DNA from: Oscillospiraceae bacterium
Lineage (GTDB): Bacteria; Bacillota; Clostridia; Oscillospirales; Ruminococcaceae
Reading direction: 5' to 3'
Assembly: GCA_902790675.1 (NCBI GenBank)
Contig: CADASU010000001.1
Location: 1 to 64,000 of the forward strand
Length of the DNA: 64,000 nt
Shown: positions 47,729 to 57,719 of the stretch, piece after piece
Position numbering within the stretch: position 1 is the first letter of the stretch
How the letters are laid out: the number at the start of each line of letters is the position of its first letter
The notes under the pieces: generated by a model
The model's database searches: none
Told to the model about the DNA's origin: nothing
Seen by the model: only the letters and a program-made list of their open reading frames with translations
Translations under genes and position numbers: made by a program

Positions 47729-49351
47729 ATGAATGGAATTTTATTAAGAGATGCAATAATTTCTGGTGCAAATTTATTAGTTAACAAAAAAAGTTTAATT
47801 GACGAATTAAATGTATATCCTGTTCCAGATGGCGATACGGGGACTAATATGTCAATGACAGCAAGTGCTGCAGCAAATGCATTAAAAACTCTAATTAACC
47901 CAACTGTTGGTGAGGTTGCAAAAACCACTGCTTCTGCTATGCTAAGAGGAGCTAGAGGAAATTCTGGAGTAATATTGTCTTTATTTTTTAGAGGAATGTC
48001 TAATGCGCTACAAAACGAAGAAAATTTAACAACCAAGCTACTTGTAAATTCACTACAACAAAGTGTAAAAGAAACTTATGGCGCTGTTATGAAACCAACA
48101 GAAGGAACTATTCTCACTGTTGCTAGAATAGCATCAGAAAAAGCTGAAACCTTAAATACAGAAGACGTGTCTGAAGCATTTTCAATAATTCTGGAATCTG
48201 CAAAAGATGCTCTCGCTAAAACACCAGATATGTTGCCCATTCTTAAAAAAGCTGGCGTTGTAGATGCAGGTGGTATGGGCCTTGTAACTCTTTTTGAAGG
48301 CATGAAACATGTTTTTGATGGAAATGAAATAATTGAACTAGAAGGCAATGTAGCTAAACCAAATTTAGTTACTCCAGTGGCTGAATCGAAGTCGGATATT
48401 AAGTTTTCTTATTGCACTGAGTTCATAGTGAATAGAACTAGTAATAAAACTTCTCTATCTCTTAGAGCTTATCTAGAATCTATTGGAGATTCTGTTGTGG
48501 TTGTAGAAGACGATTCAATAATAAAAGTTCATGTACATACTAATGAGCCTGGTAATGCAATTCAAGAAGGTTTAAGTTTTGGCTGGCTAACAAATATGAA
48601 AATTGATAATATGCGTCAACAACACGAGCAAAAATCCCATTTTGCCGATCAATTTAAAAAAAATCAAACATATAAAGCTGCTAATAATAATGTCCCTGTT
48701 GGATTTGTTGCTGTTGCAGCAGGCGACGGAATTATAAATATGTTTAAAGAACTAGGTGTTAATGCTATCGTCAGTGGCGGTCAAACTATGAATCCAAGCA
48801 CAGAAGATATATTAAATGCAATTCAATCTGTTGGAGCTAAGAATATTGTAGTAATGCCAAACAACAAAAACATTATTATGGCCTCAGAACAAGCTGCAGG
48901 AATGGCAGATCGAAATGTTATTGTGCTTCAAACAAAATCTATTCCTGAAGGTATGTCTTCTATGCTTGCATACGATCCTGACATTGAATTTGAAGAAAAT
49001 GTTCTCGCTATGACATCTGCTATAAATTCCGTTAAAACCGGACTAATAACATTTGCAGCTAGAGATTCCGTTATAGACGGGAAAAAAATAGGAAAAAATG
49101 AAATTTTAGGAATAAAAGAAAACAAAATATGCATTATCGATCAAAATATAAATAAAACTTGCTTTCGTTTGGTGAAAAAAATGGTAAGCGGTTCTAGCAG
49201 CGTTATAACAATTTTTTATGGCAAAGATATTTCAAAGCAACAAGCAGACGAATTATATCATAGTTTATACTCTAAATATGGAAATAAAATTGAAATAAAT
49301 ATATTAGAAGGTAATCAACCAGTTTATTATTATATAGTTTCAGTTGAGTAA
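47729..49351 (+). CDS. fakA: DAK2-domain fatty acid kinase FakA (YloV)
   Basis: The 540-residue kinase is expected to phosphorylate fatty acids bound to FakB/DegV proteins for phospholipid synthesis. The N-terminal DhaL domain has LNVYPVPDGDTGTNMSMT and GARGNSGVILS. The middle domain and C-terminal DegV-like half (ending EINILEGNQPVYYYIVSVE) are complete. No fakB is in the window. It starts at 47729 after GGAGCGG, and its TAA overlaps the recG ATG by one base (TAATG), indicating translational coupling. Confidence 0.92.
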   Translation: MNGILLRDAIISGANLLVNKKSLIDELNVYPVPDGDTGTNMSMTASAAANALKTLINPTVGEVAKTTASAMLRGARGNSGVILSLFFRGMSNALQNEENLTTKLLVNSLQQSVKETYGAVMKPTEGTILTVARIASEKAETLNTEDVSEAFSIILESAKDALAKTPDMLPILKKAGVVDAGGMGLVTLFEGMKHVFDGNEIIELEGNVAKPNLVTPVAESKSDIKFSYCTEFIVNRTSNKTSLSLRAYLESIGDSVVVVEDDSIIKVHVHTNEPGNAIQEGLSFGWLTNMKIDNMRQQHEQKSHFADQFKKNQTYKAANNNVPVGFVAVAAGDGIINMFKELGVNAIVSGGQTMNPSTEDILNAIQSVGAKNIVVMPNNKNIIMASEQAAGMADRNVIVLQTKSIPEGMSSMLAYDPDIEFEENVLAMTSAINSVKTGLITFAARDSVIDGKKIGKNEILGIKENKICIIDQNINKTCFRLVKKMVSGSSSVITIFYGKDISKQQADELYHSLYSKYGNKIEINILEGNQPVYYYIVSVE

Positions 49352-51384
49352 TGGATATGTTATTAGATGAGCCAATTAGTTCTTTAAACGGCGTAGGCAA
49401 AAAAAGAACAGCTTTATATAATAAACTAGGTTTATATACTGCTAATAACTTATTATATTATTTTCCTAATCGATATATAAACTGCTGCAATCCGCTAAAT
49501 ATTTCCCAGGCTATTATTGGAGAAAAGTGCTGCATATGTGCAACTGTCTTAAAAACAAAAAAACCATATGTAAAATCTAGTAAAATGATCATATACACTG
49601 CTCACGGCATAGATACCGATAAAAATAATATAGATATAGTTTTTTTTAATAATATATATTCTTTCAAATCGCTTAAAATTGGACAAACATATTTATTTTT
49701 TGGAAAAATCGAAGGCAATATCCTTTCCAAGCAAATTATAAATCCAATGATAATAAGGCCTAATGAAGCCAACCTAATTCCTATATATTCTCTAACTTCA
49801 GGCCTAACTTCTAAAATGATTTCTTCAAATGTAAAACAAGCTTTAAAGTTAATTGATAATAAACAACATTACCTTCCAAAAAATTTAACTGACAAATACT
49901 GCCTTATTGATTTTGACTTAGCTATTCAGAACATACATTTTCCCAAATCGGAACAGCATTTACGTAAAGCCAAACATCGTCTAATTTTTGAAGAACTTTT
50001 ATATTGGCAAATTGGAATTCAACTTATAAAGCAGAAAAAAACAATTAAAACAACAAAAAAATTAAAATGTTTGGACCTTAATCCTTTTTTAAATAATCTT
50101 GACTTTCAATTAACAAGTTCTCAAAAAAATGTAATAAATGACTGTATTTCAGACTGCTTAAAAGATTTTCCAATGAACAGGCTCATTCAAGGTGATGTTG
50201 GGTGTGGAAAAACTGTTGTAGCTGCTGCTATAACGTTTTTGTTTGCAAAATCTAAAATGCAGGTTGCAATTATGGCTCCAACAGATATTTTAGCTCGTCA
50301 ACATTTTAAATTTTTCTTTAAAACACTAACTCCCCTTGGAATTAAAGTAAATATGCTTGTTGGATCTTTAAGATTAAAAGAAAAATCTAATATACAAAGT
50401 GATCTACAAAATGGTGCAGTTGATGTTATTATTGGAACACATTCCCTTTTTCAAGAAAAAACTAATTTTAAAAACTTAGGTCTCGTTATAACCGACGAAC
50501 AACACCGCTTTGGAGTAGAACAAAGAAAAAAATTAACAGAAAAAGGAAATTTTCCACACAAATTAGTTATGTCTGCAACTCCTATCCCTAGAACCCTGGC
50601 GCTAATAATATATGGGGATCTCGATATATCAAATATATATGAACTTCCTGCTGGAAGAATTCCAGTTCAAACAGTTCATATTCCATCTTCAAAAAGAACA
50701 CGTGCTTTTTCATACATAAAGAGTCAAATACAAAAAAATCATCAGGCTTACATTGTTTGCCCAGCAATAGAGGATAGTGAAAAAAACGTAGAGTCGGTAG
50801 TGAAATATACGCAAAAGTTAAAGCAGAATATTTTTAAAAATTACAACATTGAAATGATACATGGAAAAATGACTGGAACAGAAAAAGACTTTTTAATGCA
50901 AAAATTTCTAAACGGTGAAATAGATATTTTAGTATCAACTACAGTTATAGAAGTTGGTGTGGATGTTCCTAATGCAACAACAATTATGATTGAAAACGCC
51001 GAGTTTTTCGGTCTTTCTCAACTACACCAACTCAGAGGAAGAGTTGGAAGAAGCAACATTAAATCTCTGTGTATTTTAGTTTCTAATGCAACCAAAAATG
51101 AAACTCAAAAAAGACTTAAAATTATGTGCGATACTAACGACGGATTTGAAATTGCAGAAGAAGATTTAAAAATAAGAGGCCCGGGAGATTTTTTTGGAAA
51201 TAAGCAACATGGATTGCCAAATTTTAAAATTGCTAATATAATAGAAGATACCAAGTTACTTAAAATTTGTAAAGAGGAAGCTGAAAATATATTGTTAGCA
51301 GATCCTAAATTAGAGCTAAAAGAACACGAGAAAATAAAAAATAATGTACTTCAACTTTTCTCAAATGATAATTGTATACTATAA
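49351..51384 (+). CDS. recG: ATP-dependent DNA helicase RecG
   Basis: The 677-residue helicase processes stalled forks and Holliday junctions. It has an N-terminal wedge/OB domain (LNGVGKKRTALYNKLGLYT), Walker A GDVGCGKTVVAAA, the DEQH box TDEQHRFG, SATPIPRTLAL, and motif VI QLHQLRGRVGRS. The C-terminal RecG hook (IRGPGDFFGNKQHGLPNFKI) is intact. It is coupled to fakA and 23 nt upstream of thrS, the common asp23-fakA-recG layout with thrS added. Confidence 0.96.
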   Translation: MDMLLDEPISSLNGVGKKRTALYNKLGLYTANNLLYYFPNRYINCCNPLNISQAIIGEKCCICATVLKTKKPYVKSSKMIIYTAHGIDTDKNNIDIVFFNNIYSFKSLKIGQTYLFFGKIEGNILSKQIINPMIIRPNEANLIPIYSLTSGLTSKMISSNVKQALKLIDNKQHYLPKNLTDKYCLIDFDLAIQNIHFPKSEQHLRKAKHRLIFEELLYWQIGIQLIKQKKTIKTTKKLKCLDLNPFLNNLDFQLTSSQKNVINDCISDCLKDFPMNRLIQGDVGCGKTVVAAAITFLFAKSKMQVAIMAPTDILARQHFKFFFKTLTPLGIKVNMLVGSLRLKEKSNIQSDLQNGAVDVIIGTHSLFQEKTNFKNLGLVITDEQHRFGVEQRKKLTEKGNFPHKLVMSATPIPRTLALIIYGDLDISNIYELPAGRIPVQTVHIPSSKRTRAFSYIKSQIQKNHQAYIVCPAIEDSEKNVESVVKYTQKLKQNIFKNYNIEMIHGKMTGTEKDFLMQKFLNGEIDILVSTTVIEVGVDVPNATTIMIENAEFFGLSQLHQLRGRVGRSNIKSLCILVSNATKNETQKRLKIMCDTNDGFEIAEEDLKIRGPGDFFGNKQHGLPNFKIANIIEDTKLLKICKEEAENILLADPKLELKEHEKIKNNVLQLFSNDNCIL

Positions 51385-51407
51385 CAATATAAAGGAGATT
51401 GAAAATT

Positions 51408-53297
51408 ATGGCTAAAATAAATTTAAGAGGAGAAATTCATGAATTTGAAAATGGAATTACAATTGCAGAAATTGCAAATTTTATTAGCAACCGTCTATAT
51501 AAATCTGCATGCTGCGGAAAAATAGACGGAAAATTAGCCGACCTTCGAACTCCAATTACTGAAGATTGTAGTGTTGAAATATGCACTTTCGATTCTGATG
51601 AAGGAAAAAAAGCATATTGGCACACCACTGCACATATATTTGCTCAAGCTGTTCAAAGGCTATATCCAAACGCTAAATTTGGAATTGGTCCTGCAATTGA
51701 AAATGGATTTTACTATGATATTGATGTTGAACCTAAAATTACTCCCGAAGATCTACCCAAAATAGAAGATGAAATGAAAAAAATAATAAAAGAAAATATT
51801 CCTCTAGAAAAAAAGATTCTGTCTGCTAGTGATGCTCTTGATCTTATGACAAATTTAAAGCAAGACTACAAAATTGAATTGATTAATGAACATGCCGGTA
51901 AAGGTGAAGAAATATCTATATTTGAACAAGGCGATTTTTTAGATCTTTGTGCTGGTCCACATCTCCTGTCTACAGGCGGAGTAAAATCCATAAAATTAAC
52001 AAGCATAACTGGCGCATATTGGAGAGCAGACGCAAACAATAAAATGTTACAGCGCATTTATGGAATTTCATTTCCAAAAGCGAGTCTTTTAAATAAACAT
52101 CTAGAAATGTTGGAAGAAGCTAAACGTAGAGATCACCGTAAACTTGGAAAAGAATTAGAATTGTTTAGTTTGATGGAAGAAGGCCCTGGATTTCCATTTT
52201 TTTTACCAAAAGGAATGATAGTTAAAAATCTTTTAATAGATTACTGGCGCAAAATACATTCTAAAGCAGGATATCAAGAAATATCTACCCCTATAATACT
52301 ATCTAGATCCCTTTGGGAAAAAAGTGGACATTGGTCTCATTATAAAGAAAACATGTACACAACAAATATAGACGAACAAGATTTTGCAATTAAACCTATG
52401 AACTGCCCTGGTAGCATATTAGTTTACAAAACAAAAATGCGTTCATACAAAGATCTTCCATTGCGAATGGCAGAATTAGGAATTGTTCATAGACATGAGC
52501 TATCGGGAGCTCTACATGGCCTTATGAGAGTTAGATGTTTTACACAAGACGATGCTCATATATTTTTGATGAAAGAACAAATAAAAAATGAAATCAAACA
52601 AACTATCAGCTTAATCAATGATGTATATAGCAAATTTAACTTTGAATATCATCTAGAACTTTCAACTATGCCAGAAGATCACATTGGTGAACTGGAAGAC
52701 TGGGAAATGGCAACCAATGCGTTAAAAGATGCTATGGACGAAGCTAATCTTAGCTATAAAATAAATGAAGGCGATGGTGCTTTTTATGGTCCAAAAATTG
52801 ATTTTCATCTAAAAGATTGTTTAGGAAGAACGTGGCAATGTGGAACAATTCAGCTAGACTTCCAATTACCTGAACGCTTTGAGCTTGAATATACTGGTAG
52901 TGACGGAACGAAACACAGGCCTATTATGATTCACAGAGTTGCTTTTGGTAGCATAGAAAGATTTATTGGAATTTTGATTGAACATTTCGCAGGAGCATTT
53001 CCCTTCTGGCTCTCGCCTGTGCAGATTAAAATATTACCTGTGTCAGACCATTTTATTGAATATGCTGACAAAATTAAAAATGAATTGTCAAATCACGGTT
53101 TTAGAGCAGAGGTAGATGACAGAAATGAAAAAGTTGGATATAAAATTCGTGAATCGCAAATTCAAAAAATTCCTTATACACTAGTTGTTGGAGAAAAAGA
53201 ACAAAATTCAAATTCTGTTTCTGTAAGAAAATATCAAGAAGGTGATAAAGGCGTAGTAGAGCTAAATACGTTTATTGACCAATTAAAAAGTCTTTAA
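51408..53297 (+). CDS. thrS: Threonyl-tRNA synthetase
   Basis: The 629-residue class II synthetase has an N-terminal TGS domain, the editing domain with HTTAHIFAQAV and the SAD-type DLCAGPHLLSTG. Catalytic motif 2 is VHRHELSGALHGLMRVRCF, motif 3 is PIMIHRVAFGSIERFIG, and the anticodon-binding domain closes the protein. The start at 51408 follows AAAGGAG. No T-box leader precedes it; it seems to rely on the operon promoter upstream of the Asp23 gene. A terminator follows. Confidence 0.97.
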   Translation: MAKINLRGEIHEFENGITIAEIANFISNRLYKSACCGKIDGKLADLRTPITEDCSVEICTFDSDEGKKAYWHTTAHIFAQAVQRLYPNAKFGIGPAIENGFYYDIDVEPKITPEDLPKIEDEMKKIIKENIPLEKKILSASDALDLMTNLKQDYKIELINEHAGKGEEISIFEQGDFLDLCAGPHLLSTGGVKSIKLTSITGAYWRADANNKMLQRIYGISFPKASLLNKHLEMLEEAKRRDHRKLGKELELFSLMEEGPGFPFFLPKGMIVKNLLIDYWRKIHSKAGYQEISTPIILSRSLWEKSGHWSHYKENMYTTNIDEQDFAIKPMNCPGSILVYKTKMRSYKDLPLRMAELGIVHRHELSGALHGLMRVRCFTQDDAHIFLMKEQIKNEIKQTISLINDVYSKFNFEYHLELSTMPEDHIGELEDWEMATNALKDAMDEANLSYKINEGDGAFYGPKIDFHLKDCLGRTWQCGTIQLDFQLPERFELEYTGSDGTKHRPIMIHRVAFGSIERFIGILIEHFAGAFPFWLSPVQIKILPVSDHFIEYADKIKNELSNHGFRAEVDDRNEKVGYKIRESQIQKIPYTLVVGEKEQNSNSVSVRKYQEGDKGVVELNTFIDQLKSL

Positions 53298-53308
53298 AAA
53301 CAAAAAAC

Positions 53309-53352
53309 AACCGTCAAGTGCTGTTATAGCCACTCGATGGTTATTTTTTTTT
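53309..53352 (+). terminator. thrS terminator
   Basis: AACCGTCAAGTG (53309-53320) pairs with CACTCGATGGTT (53331-53342) with two wobble pairs, then ATTTTTTTTT. Confidence 0.88.
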
Positions 53353-53380
53353 AAAGTAATAGAAAAAATAAAATTATTAT

Positions 53381-54145
53381 TTAAATTTTAATTTGAAAAT
53401 CTTCAAAAACAAACAAGCCATTTCCTTGCTTAAGCTTTCCTTTGCTATCTAAATGTGAAAATCCTGATTCTATTTTGCTTATTAAAGATGTAGAAATATT
53501 TAATTCATGATGACCAGGCAAAACCCGTTTAATATTATATTTCTGAACTCGTTTTATAGATTGATAGAAAAGTTGCGGATATGTCGTGGGATAAAAGGCA
53601 TAAAGACATCCTTTATAAATTAAATCTCCCGAATACAGATATTTTTTCTCTGGCTCATAAAAACAACAATGTCCAGGAGAGTGTCCTGGTGTATGAGTGG
53701 TTTGAATTTTTCGTCCACCTAAATCCACAACATCTCCATCATGCAAAATTTTTTGTGGGATGCCTCGAAAAACTTGATAGTTATCAATGTTAAACTCTTT
53801 TGGAAAATCACAAGCAACCTTTGTTAAACTCTTCTTAACATCTTCCAATGGAAGTGGAAAATTGACCGCTATCCATTCCTTTTCAGCTTCGTGCACAGCA
53901 ACATTGTCAAAATATTTATGTCCTCCTATATGATCCCAGTGGACATGAGTTGTAAGCACAATAATCGGCAACTTCGTCAAACCATCCACAACATTTTTAA
54001 TATTGCAAACACCTAACCCAGTGTCAACAAGCGCTGCCTTCTCTTGTCCCAATACTAAATAACAATGTGTTTCTTCATAATGTTTATATTCACTAATTGC
54101 AAATGTTTGATCATCAATCTTATTAACAGTAAACCAACTGTCCAT
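53381..54145 (-). CDS. MBL-fold metallo-hydrolase
   Basis: The 254-residue protein has the metallo-beta-lactamase signature THVHWDHIGGH near residue 67, a second metal site HTPGHSPGHCCFY and YSGDLIY, plus a late histidine in VLPGHHELN. This gives a complete two-metal centre and predicts hydrolysis of a thioester, ester or similar bond; the substrate is unknown. AGGAGT lies upstream of ATG 54145. The upstream 45 bp are repeated near 54890, before the next gene on this strand. Confidence 0.9.
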   Translation of the reverse strand: MDSWFTVNKIDDQTFAISEYKHYEETHCYLVLGQEKAALVDTGLGVCNIKNVVDGLTKLPIIVLTTHVHWDHIGGHKYFDNVAVHEAEKEWIAVNFPLPLEDVKKSLTKVACDFPKEFNIDNYQVFRGIPQKILHDGDVVDLGGRKIQTTHTPGHSPGHCCFYEPEKKYLYSGDLIYKGCLYAFYPTTYPQLFYQSIKRVQKYNIKRVLPGHHELNISTSLISKIESGFSHLDSKGKLKQGNGLFVFEDFQIKI

Positions 54146-54240
54146 AAACGACTCCTATTCAAAAAATTGCAAAAAAACAAAAAAGACTTATTTCTAAGTT
54201 TTTAATATGATTGATATTTTAATCAACAAATGGCAATTCG

Positions 54241-54801
54241 TTAATATTTATCCTCATATACCCTCTTGGCAAGAGATGTATATTTTTTTACAAATTCAGT
54301 TTTCGCACTTGTATAAGCATTTCTATTATATTTATATTCTTTACATAGTTTCAATTTTAATTTTTCATATTTCCTTGCAACTTCCGAATATTCAATAAGA
54401 TAATCTCTGAAATAAAGTTCATTATTGTTGCCACTTTGTCTTAAATGTAAATGAAATACTCTTTCTGCAAATCCATTCTCTGTATATCCTTTATTAAAAC
54501 AAACTTCTTCTTTGCTTTCTGACATACAAATATACCCTATTTTAATAATTTTGTTTTTATAATCAAGAAAAACATTATCTTTTGGAATTTCGACTAGAAT
54601 ATCAATAATAGGCTTTGCATAAATGGAAGGAATAGCCGTGCTACCTATATGACTTATTCTTTCAACCGGCGAAAGTGAATTTTGTAATATTGATTTCTCT
54701 TCTGAATACCATTTTTTCCAACATTCTTTATGCTCTACTAAAAAAACAGGAAATAATTGCCATAGTTCGTTTAAACTCATTTCAGATAATTTCTTACTCA
54801 C
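54241..54801 (-). CDS. GrpB family (UPF0157) nucleotidyltransferase-like protein
   Basis: The 186-residue protein carries the GrpB pattern RISHIGSTAIPSIYAKPIIDILVEI, a nucleotidyltransferase-fold motif, and the later FHLHLRQSGNNNELYFRDYL. Biochemical function of this family is not established. The best start is GTG at 54801, six nt after AAGGTG, giving the family-typical beginning SKKLSEMSLNELWQLFP; the frame opens at TTG 54816. Monocistronic as far as can be seen. Confidence 0.85.
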   Translation of the reverse strand: MSKKLSEMSLNELWQLFPVFLVEHKECWKKWYSEEKSILQNSLSPVERISHIGSTAIPSIYAKPIIDILVEIPKDNVFLDYKNKIIKIGYICMSESKEEVCFNKGYTENGFAERVFHLHLRQSGNNNELYFRDYLIEYSEVARKYEKLKLKLCKEYKYNRNAYTSAKTEFVKKYTSLAKRVYEDKY

Positions 54802-54884
54802 TGCTTTCACCTTCAAATTATTATTTTTGTATTTCTTCTAAAAACAACTTTCTCCTCACAATTTTATATTACTATAATAACATC

Positions 54885-54932
54885 AAACCAAATGTCCATA
54901 CATGACTCCTATTCAAAAAATTGCAAAAACAA
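54885..54932. repeat. Duplicate of the MBL gene upstream region
   Basis: The string around ACTCCTATTCAAAAAATTGC, preceded by TGTCCATACATG, repeats the ribosome-binding and start region of the MBL gene (54133-54175). On the minus strand it contains AGGAGT and ATGGACATTTGG, like the MBL start, but no long frame follows: probably a remnant of a lost paralogue. Confidence 0.6.
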
Positions 54933-55009
54933 TAATAAATGTTCAAAAGCATTAATTTAATTTTTACTGTATATGCAAAATTGCATACAAATAGTCATTA
55001 ATTGAACTA

Positions 55010-55990
55010 TTAAATAAAATACTTAATTTCTTCCAAAGCCCTTGTCTTCACTTCTTCATCTTCCGATATATTTACGTAAAACTTCCCATCACTGTATGAC
55101 GAATATCGAAACAACTGATCCTGAGAATATGAAGTTTCAAACCTACGCATATCCTCATACCTTCTGCAAAATATATTTTGCTTATAGGTTTGATACAAAA
55201 ACGGTGCTGTCGTATATAGCTTAAAATTTACCCTATTATCCAAGGATTTGAGCATCATTGGTATAGTTCCTACATATCCAGACTCCACAATTATAATTTT
55301 ATTTTCTTTTATGGAAGTAAGCAAATTAACGAGAATTTTCTTCAACTCCACATGTTTATCCAATACAGCTAACATTTTATCTCTACAAAAATCACAAAAA
55401 TCTTTAAATTCCAAATGCCCAAACTCTAGCGCTTCATAAATTGGCAAACGAATATCATCATCAACATTTTCAACCTTAGTTATTTTTTCCAAAAATCTAC
55501 GACCTACTAGCCATGGATAAATATTTTTACATCGTCTACTTCTAAAATACACATATGGCAACAAAGTGTCTCGCAGCAAAAAAATATATGCCGTTTCGTC
55601 TTCATGTCCAATCCACTCACTATATTGATAAATACTCTTTATAAAAGAATTTTTTGGAGTCACAATCGACTTTTCTCCTAATTCTATCAATTTATCAATC
55701 AAATCGCTTAGTTCATATTCTTGACTAGAGTAGAAATTATTCATTAAAACTTTATTATCAATTATAAATGGAGAGACACCGGCATTTTTTAGCAAATTAC
55801 GAAGTCTTGTTAAACATAAAAAGTCTCTCTCCATACAATAGTTTAAATTTGTATAGCCCTCATCAGCGAGATCATCTAAAACTTTAAGAAGTTGCTTTGC
55901 TTCATAAATATCTTGACTAGAAAGCGTCTTATTTTCAAAATCTTCCAATCTATCACGATAATATTTTTCATTAAATGATATAAAACCCAT
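55010..55990 (-). CDS. Conserved protein of unknown function
   Basis: The 326-residue soluble protein has a helical N-terminal half rich in charged residues. A distinctive central part has FLLRDTLLPYVYFRSRRCK, YPWLVGRRFLE and LPIYEALEFGHLEFKDFCDF. A Rossmann-like stretch follows, IIIVESGYVGTIPMMLKSL. Cysteines are scattered with no metal motif. I recognise no family. The ESGYVGTIP segment faintly recalls phosphatase or phosphoribosyl folds, but this is weak. No signal peptide or membrane segment. Its upstream gap to purB is 79 nt, so cotranscription with purB is possible. Confidence 0.8.
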   Translation of the reverse strand: MGFISFNEKYYRDRLEDFENKTLSSQDIYEAKQLLKVLDDLADEGYTNLNYCMERDFLCLTRLRNLLKNAGVSPFIIDNKVLMNNFYSSQEYELSDLIDKLIELGEKSIVTPKNSFIKSIYQYSEWIGHEDETAYIFLLRDTLLPYVYFRSRRCKNIYPWLVGRRFLEKITKVENVDDDIRLPIYEALEFGHLEFKDFCDFCRDKMLAVLDKHVELKKILVNLLTSIKENKIIIVESGYVGTIPMMLKSLDNRVNFKLYTTAPFLYQTYKQNIFCRRYEDMRRFETSYSQDQLFRYSSYSDGKFYVNISEDEEVKTRALEEIKYFI

Positions 55991-56069
55991 GTTTTATACT
56001 CCACACAAATACTAATTTATGGACAATAAACCTAGTTTTTTACAAACAATTATAATGTTCTATACGAAA

Positions 56070-57512
56070 TTAAACCATAAGTTCAACACTAATTTTATTC
56101 TCATCAGAATAATTTTCTAAAATTGGATTAACAACATCTTTCAAAAAATCATCTACCTGATTTGCACTCATACCTATAAAATTTTCTGGTTTTAAAATTG
56201 ACGAAATTTCATCTAAACTCAATCCAAAAGACTCATCCTGACAAAGTCTTTCAATTAAGTCATTCTTCTTTCCTTCTTGCTTTACAACTGCCGCCGCCGC
56301 AATAGAATGTTTTCTCAGCTTCTCATGAAGTTCTTGTCTATTTCCACCTTTTTTTACTGCTGCCATCATTATATTTTCAGTTGCCATAAATGGCAATTCA
56401 TCCATAACACGTTTATTTATAACTTTAGGATACACAACAATTCCATCACAAACATTAAGCATAATATTTAAAATAGAATCAATTCCCAAGAAAGCTTCCG
56501 CAACTGATATTCTTTTATTTGCAGAGTCATCCAATGTTCTCTCAAACCACTGAGTTCCCGCAGTAAAAGCCGAATTTAAAACGTCAACCATAACATATCT
56601 AGCAAGAGCTGTTATACGTTCATTTCTCATTGGATTTCGTTTGTATGGCATAGCTGATGAACCAATTTGATTTTTTTCAAACGGCTCCTCAATTTCTTTA
56701 AAATTTTGTAAAAGCCGCATATCATTAGAAAATTTCATTGCCGATTGAGCGATAGCAGCCAAAACGGAACAAACATAATAATCTACTTTTCTAGAATATG
56801 TTTGTCCAGATACAGGAACTACTCCATCAAATCCCATTTCATTTGCTATTTTATTTTCAAGCTCTTTAATTTTGTTATTATCTCCATTAAACAATTCAAA
56901 AAAACTAGCCTGAGTTCCAGTAGTTCCTTTAGACCCTAACAATTTCAGCCCTGAAATTAAATTAGTTAAATGTTCATTATCCATGCACAATTCATTTAGC
57001 CAAAGCGTTGCTCTTTTTCCAACAGTTGTAAGCTGAGCAGGCTGAAGATGTGTATATGCTAAACACGGAAGATTTTTATATTTTTCAGCAAACTTTGATA
57101 AGAGCGATATTACACCTAATAATTTTTGTTGAATTAAAAGCAGTCCTTCTTTCATAACAATTATATCTGTATTATCACCAACATAACAAGAAGTGGCCCC
57201 CAAGTGAATAATTCCTGCAGCATTTGGACACTGCTGCCCATAAGCATAAACATGGGCCATTACATCATGTCTAACCAATTTTTCACGTTCCTGCGCAACA
57301 TCATAGTTAATATCATCCACTTTAGATTCTAATTCTTTAATCTGATCATATGTAATAGGCAACCCTAATTCATGCTCTGCTCGAGCCAAAGCCACCCATA
57401 ATTTTCTCCAAGTTCTAAATTTTTTATTTGGAGAAAAAATATATTGCATTTCTTTACTAGCATATCTAGTACAAAACGGACTTTCATAAGAATTTTTAAC
57501 ATCATAATTCAT
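56070..57512 (-). CDS. purB: Adenylosuccinate lyase
   Basis: The 480-residue enzyme of the fumarase/aspartase superfamily cleaves SAICAR and adenylosuccinate, releasing fumarate in purine synthesis. It has HLGATSCYVGDNTD, TTVGKRATLWLNEL, the signature GSSAMPYKRNPMRNERI and TRY-type N-terminal residues (FCTRYASKEM). It is the longer type also seen in eukaryotes and many clostridia. GAGGGTG lies upstream of ATG 57512. Other pur genes are not nearby. Confidence 0.95.
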   Translation of the reverse strand: MNYDVKNSYESPFCTRYASKEMQYIFSPNKKFRTWRKLWVALARAEHELGLPITYDQIKELESKVDDINYDVAQEREKLVRHDVMAHVYAYGQQCPNAAGIIHLGATSCYVGDNTDIIVMKEGLLLIQQKLLGVISLLSKFAEKYKNLPCLAYTHLQPAQLTTVGKRATLWLNELCMDNEHLTNLISGLKLLGSKGTTGTQASFFELFNGDNNKIKELENKIANEMGFDGVVPVSGQTYSRKVDYYVCSVLAAIAQSAMKFSNDMRLLQNFKEIEEPFEKNQIGSSAMPYKRNPMRNERITALARYVMVDVLNSAFTAGTQWFERTLDDSANKRISVAEAFLGIDSILNIMLNVCDGIVVYPKVINKRVMDELPFMATENIMMAAVKKGGNRQELHEKLRKHSIAAAAVVKQEGKKNDLIERLCQDESFGLSLDEISSILKPENFIGMSANQVDDFLKDVVNPILENYSDENKISVELMV

Positions 57513-57543
57513 ATTGTTAACACCCTCACTATAAAACTAATCT

Positions 57544-57572
57544 ATCCTACATGATAACACAGATGTAGTCAA
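57544..57572 (-). promoter_or_regulatory. purB promoter
   Basis: On the minus strand TTGACT (57572-57567), 17 nt, TAGGAT (57549-57544). Confidence 0.6.
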
Positions 57573-57663
57573 ATTTCAATAAAGGTCAAAGCAAGTGAGA
57601 CGTTTAGAATAAAGTATAATAGCTTAATTACTATTAAAACATATAATATTTTTAATTTTTCTA

Positions 57664-57693
57664 TTGACAAAAATAAATACTATGTGTTATAAT
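57664..57693 (+). promoter_or_regulatory. tRNA operon promoter
   Basis: Consensus TTGACA (57664-57669), an 18-nt spacer and TATAAT (57688-57693), 27 nt before tRNA-Thr. Confidence 0.8.
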
Positions 57694-57719
57694 ACTTTAG
57701 CGATTGGTGTTATAAAAGT

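Noticed and set aside
51385-51407. T-box leader for thrS
   Set aside because: Only 23 nt separate recG and thrS, too short for a leader.
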